Part shown: piece after piece, positions 61,321 through 64,000 of the stretch
Position numbering within the stretch: position 1 is the first letter of the stretch
How the letters are laid out: each line of letters opens with the position of its first letter
NCBI GenBank assembly: GCA_963277665.1
Contig: OY728121.1
Location: 957,750,097 to 957,814,096 of the forward strand
Source: Viscum album
Taxonomy: Eukaryota > Streptophyta > Magnoliopsida > Santalales > Viscaceae
Direction: 5' to 3'
DNA: 64,000 nucleotides
Translations under genes and position numbers: made by a program
Notes under the pieces: generated by a model
Seen by the model: the letters and a program-made list of their open reading frames with translations, nothing else
Told to the model about the DNA's origin: nothing
The model's database searches: none

Positions 61321-63086
61321 TATTGAGTAGAAATCCCATGAAAGTTTCAAATAATTTCAAGTCATGTGACTGGAAAAAATGTCTTGTCAAAAATTAATAC
61401 CCTCAACTAGATAATATCCATTAAAAATGGTGAACTCTATTCTATTCCACTTCAACATTATTATTTTGATTGTTTAGAAAAATCAATTTTATCTGAATAA
61501 AATATTTCTTTTGGGATGTGAAACTAGTTATAAAGTCACATTCTTCTTAATCTAGTCTATCCCTTATTATGTTACATAAATATGATGATCTTGTTATAGG
61601 AATTCATCAACAATATTTAGTTTAACCTATAAAATAAATGTCATATGATTTCAAGTTATTAAGATACAACAAGTTTGTATCCCCTTGTTACTATATCTAT
61701 GAATTTTTTTGGCTCAACTTGTTCTCTATATACTTGAAACATTAAACATTCTTTTCTGTGCATTCCTAATTATGAGAATTTTCGAAATAAACTTGAGAGA
61801 TATAAAAATCTATACACCCATCAAGAAAACACTACTACAATAAAACTATTATATAATCATATATGTCATTGACATTTAGTGGTTCTTGTAATAGAGTTAT
61901 ATTTTCAAAAAAAATCACAGAAAATATGTGGACATTAATCTTCTTGTTATAGAATTGATAACCTCTTCCACCAAGAATATCAACTTTAAATATGTATTCT
62001 ATAGATATATCGTCAAATTTTGACAAATGATTACCTTTAATCTTAACAAATTAGGGGATGTTGAACACATTCAAACTCTTAAATAATGACTTATTTTATA
62101 ACCAAAACTATAATGGTGTTTTGACCAAATTAGGTCATATTAGGAACTAGTTTAGAATATAGATAGCCACAACTATGGATTTTCTCTAAAAATATTTTGA
62201 ATTTTCATTCGTTCATAGCTTTGTTATTCCCCTACCCACCATGATTCAAATATTCCTATAAGAAATTCCATTTTTTGGGGTGGGTATACAATGATATATC
62301 AATGACTAATATCATTATCATCTAGAAATATATCAAATACTTACTTCTTTTACTTTTATCAATTATTGTAATGCAATGTTTTGATGAAATTACCTTTTTG
62401 ACTATATAAAATCCATTAAAAATATTCAAATATCTAAAGATCTTGTGATTTTTTCATCATAATATAGAAACAATTTCAAAAAGTAACATCATTAAAAAAG
62501 TTATAAATTACTAATTTATATTATTTCACTGCAAGATCCTTTATTTTTTCACTTTTGAGTGAAAAATATAAAGAGGTGTATTTTTTTGAATTTTCAAAAA
62601 CATATAACTTTTGTTAAAAAATTTACCATTAATAAATGTAACACTTTTGTTGAGTATATCATGTTATTTTTTGGTAGATTTTACAAAAATACATTCAAGA
62701 AAATATTACCCATATTATTCTTCCCCAAATGGCCAAGTATTCTATACCAAATATATTTTTCTCCTTTATGCTTATGAAACAAGAATTTTGATCTTGAAAA
62801 ATATTGAACAAGTTTTCATTTTATCACCACCCCTTAATTATAATTGGTTTATAATTTAAATTATTTAGTACATATTCATTCATTAAAAATATCACCCCAT
62901 TCCTATTATCGTAATATAGAGAAACACAATGAATGTTGAGCTGCAAACCATTATCAAAGAGAATATCATTGGATTTATTATTACCAATATTATTGTATCC
63001 AACTACTTTCACATTGGCTGATATATCATTTACCAAATTAATTGTGTTCATAACATAAGATATATTTTATGATAATTTCGTTATAG

Positions 63087-63124
63087 GTCATCTGTGACAG
63101 TAAACCAATATCAAGGATCCATGT
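63087..63124 (-). pseudogene. Copia protease active site, relic 3
   Basis: The minus strand reads TWILDIGLLSQMT, close to the copia aspartic protease motif, with the catalytic Asp and the Gly two residues later kept and Ser changed to Ile between them. It aligns with the sites at 27,151 and 34,601 through the shared TATCAAGGATC on the plus strand. Confidence 0.65.
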
Positions 63125-64000
63125 CTTCTCCCCATTGGTAGCTTTATAAGAAACTGCAACAAGTATCACATTCTCTTTATTGTTCCATGTCTTAAAATAT
63201 TATGAATATAACTTATACTTATAATACTATGGTATCATTTTAATACATGTTTTGGTGATGTTTATGGGTTGTTCACAGCTTATATAAGTCTCCTTCAAAG
63301 AATAAAATAGATTTCTCATTTCTAACTTTTATTCTAGATGTTGTCTTGGAAACCTTTGTAATTTTAAATTTACTCCCCAATGATTCAACAAATATATTAA
63401 ATTTAGGGATTGGTATATTATATGAGTAGACACGTGATTTTTTTCCTCATAATTTCCATCACCAATACCTTCCATCACCAATTCCTTTCATAAAAGCTCT
63501 GATAAGATTTGGGTTCCCTTCAAATTAGATATTCACTAATTTTTTCAACCTTGTATTACATAGGATATTTTTCATTCTCCATTTCTATTCCCTAAATATT
63601 TTCTCTATCCACATTTAGTTTTCTTTTTTAATTTCCAAAACCACCATCAATCTTGAAAATGGGGATGTTCTCCCTTTTAGGAGATATTTCATCTTCTTAA
63701 TGTCTCAATCACAACTTTTATCATCTATTATATAGGAACATGTTTCTCAAACAATATTTCTTTTATTCATGGAATTATTTGTAGGATACATTTTATAATT
63801 ATAAAATCCCTATAATATTTTTTAACTATCTCGATCTTCATATACATAATTTTTAACAATATATATTTGGCTTTCCAAGTATAATTTTTATATACCACTA
63901 GGTTTTCATTAATAGTTTTTCATAATTATTAGAAATAATATTTTTAGTGGTAATCTCAAGATTTTTATCTATTTATTCAATTATTACTTTGAGGTATCTC

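Larger units (their letters stand above)
58293..64000 (-). mobile_element. Ty1/copia relic 3, minus strand, runs off the right edge
   Basis: Colinear with relics 1 and 2 but more diverged, it shows the 3' LTR (58,293-59,958), polypurine tract (59,959-59,972), RT motif (61,146-61,200), protease active site (63,087-63,124) and further sequence matching the gag-side DNA at 34.65-35.3 kb. Distances between these landmarks match those in relic 1 (LTR landmark to RT about 2.1 kb, RT to protease about 1.9 kb). It uses the same LTR that ends relic 2. Its 5' end lies outside the window. Confidence 0.78.

Overview
This window looks like heterochromatic DNA from a plant nuclear genome. It consists of long terminal repeat (LTR) retrotransposons in several states of decay, and I found no intact gene and no host gene. 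The evidence is plant-type Ty3/gypsy and Ty1/copia polyprotein motifs, primer-binding sites complementary to initiator-methionine tRNA, polypurine tracts, LTRs beginning TG and ending CA, nested insertions with 5-bp target duplications, and many C-to-T/G-to-A differences at CpG sites between repeat copies. Species cannot be told from this; a large, repeat-rich plant genome that removes dead elements slowly would fit.

Layout. 1-7.3 kb is AT-rich DNA with nothing recognisable. 7.3-9.7 kb (+) holds the pol relic of an Athila/Tat-type gypsy element. 10.6-18.0 kb (-) is a second gypsy chromovirus relic (gag, protease, RT, RNase H, integrase with a chromodomain-like tail, and a probable 3' LTR). 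At 19.28-19.59 kb there is a small foldback with CACTA-transposon-like terminal and subterminal motifs. 19,767-34,652 is a direct tandem duplication of about 7.44 kb whose breakpoints share ATCA. Each copy carries a (+) gypsy integrase relic followed by a (-) copia element. The second copia copy continues into its gag region, where at 36,118 it is interrupted by an outer gypsy element with 4.35-4.40 kb LTRs (36,118-57,451, target duplication GATAA). That outer element has gag relics but no visible pol, and its internal region is in turn interrupted by an inner, younger gypsy chromovirus (40,912-51,161, 2.0 kb LTRs, target duplication TGGTC/TGGTA). To the right of the outer element the copia gag resumes, followed by a primer-binding site and an LTR (58,293-59,958). 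That LTR also serves as the 3' LTR of a third copia copy running off the right edge.

Order of events, inferred from nesting and hand-compared divergence: the copia and (+) gypsy relics are oldest; the gag-only gypsy then inserted into copia gag; the inner chromovirus inserted into that; the 7.44-kb duplication looks young (about 3% mismatches in a 150-bp sample). Nothing here appears able to transpose: every polyprotein has stops, frameshifts or lost catalytic residues.

The least ordinary structures are (i) a dense array of short imperfect palindromes (consensus TACACGGCGTGTA) in the leader and LTRs of the inner element, (ii) a gag-only element with very long LTRs carrying three copies of a CpG-rich motif about 190 bp apart, (iii) the microhomology-flanked tandem duplication, and (iv) two copia elements sharing one LTR.
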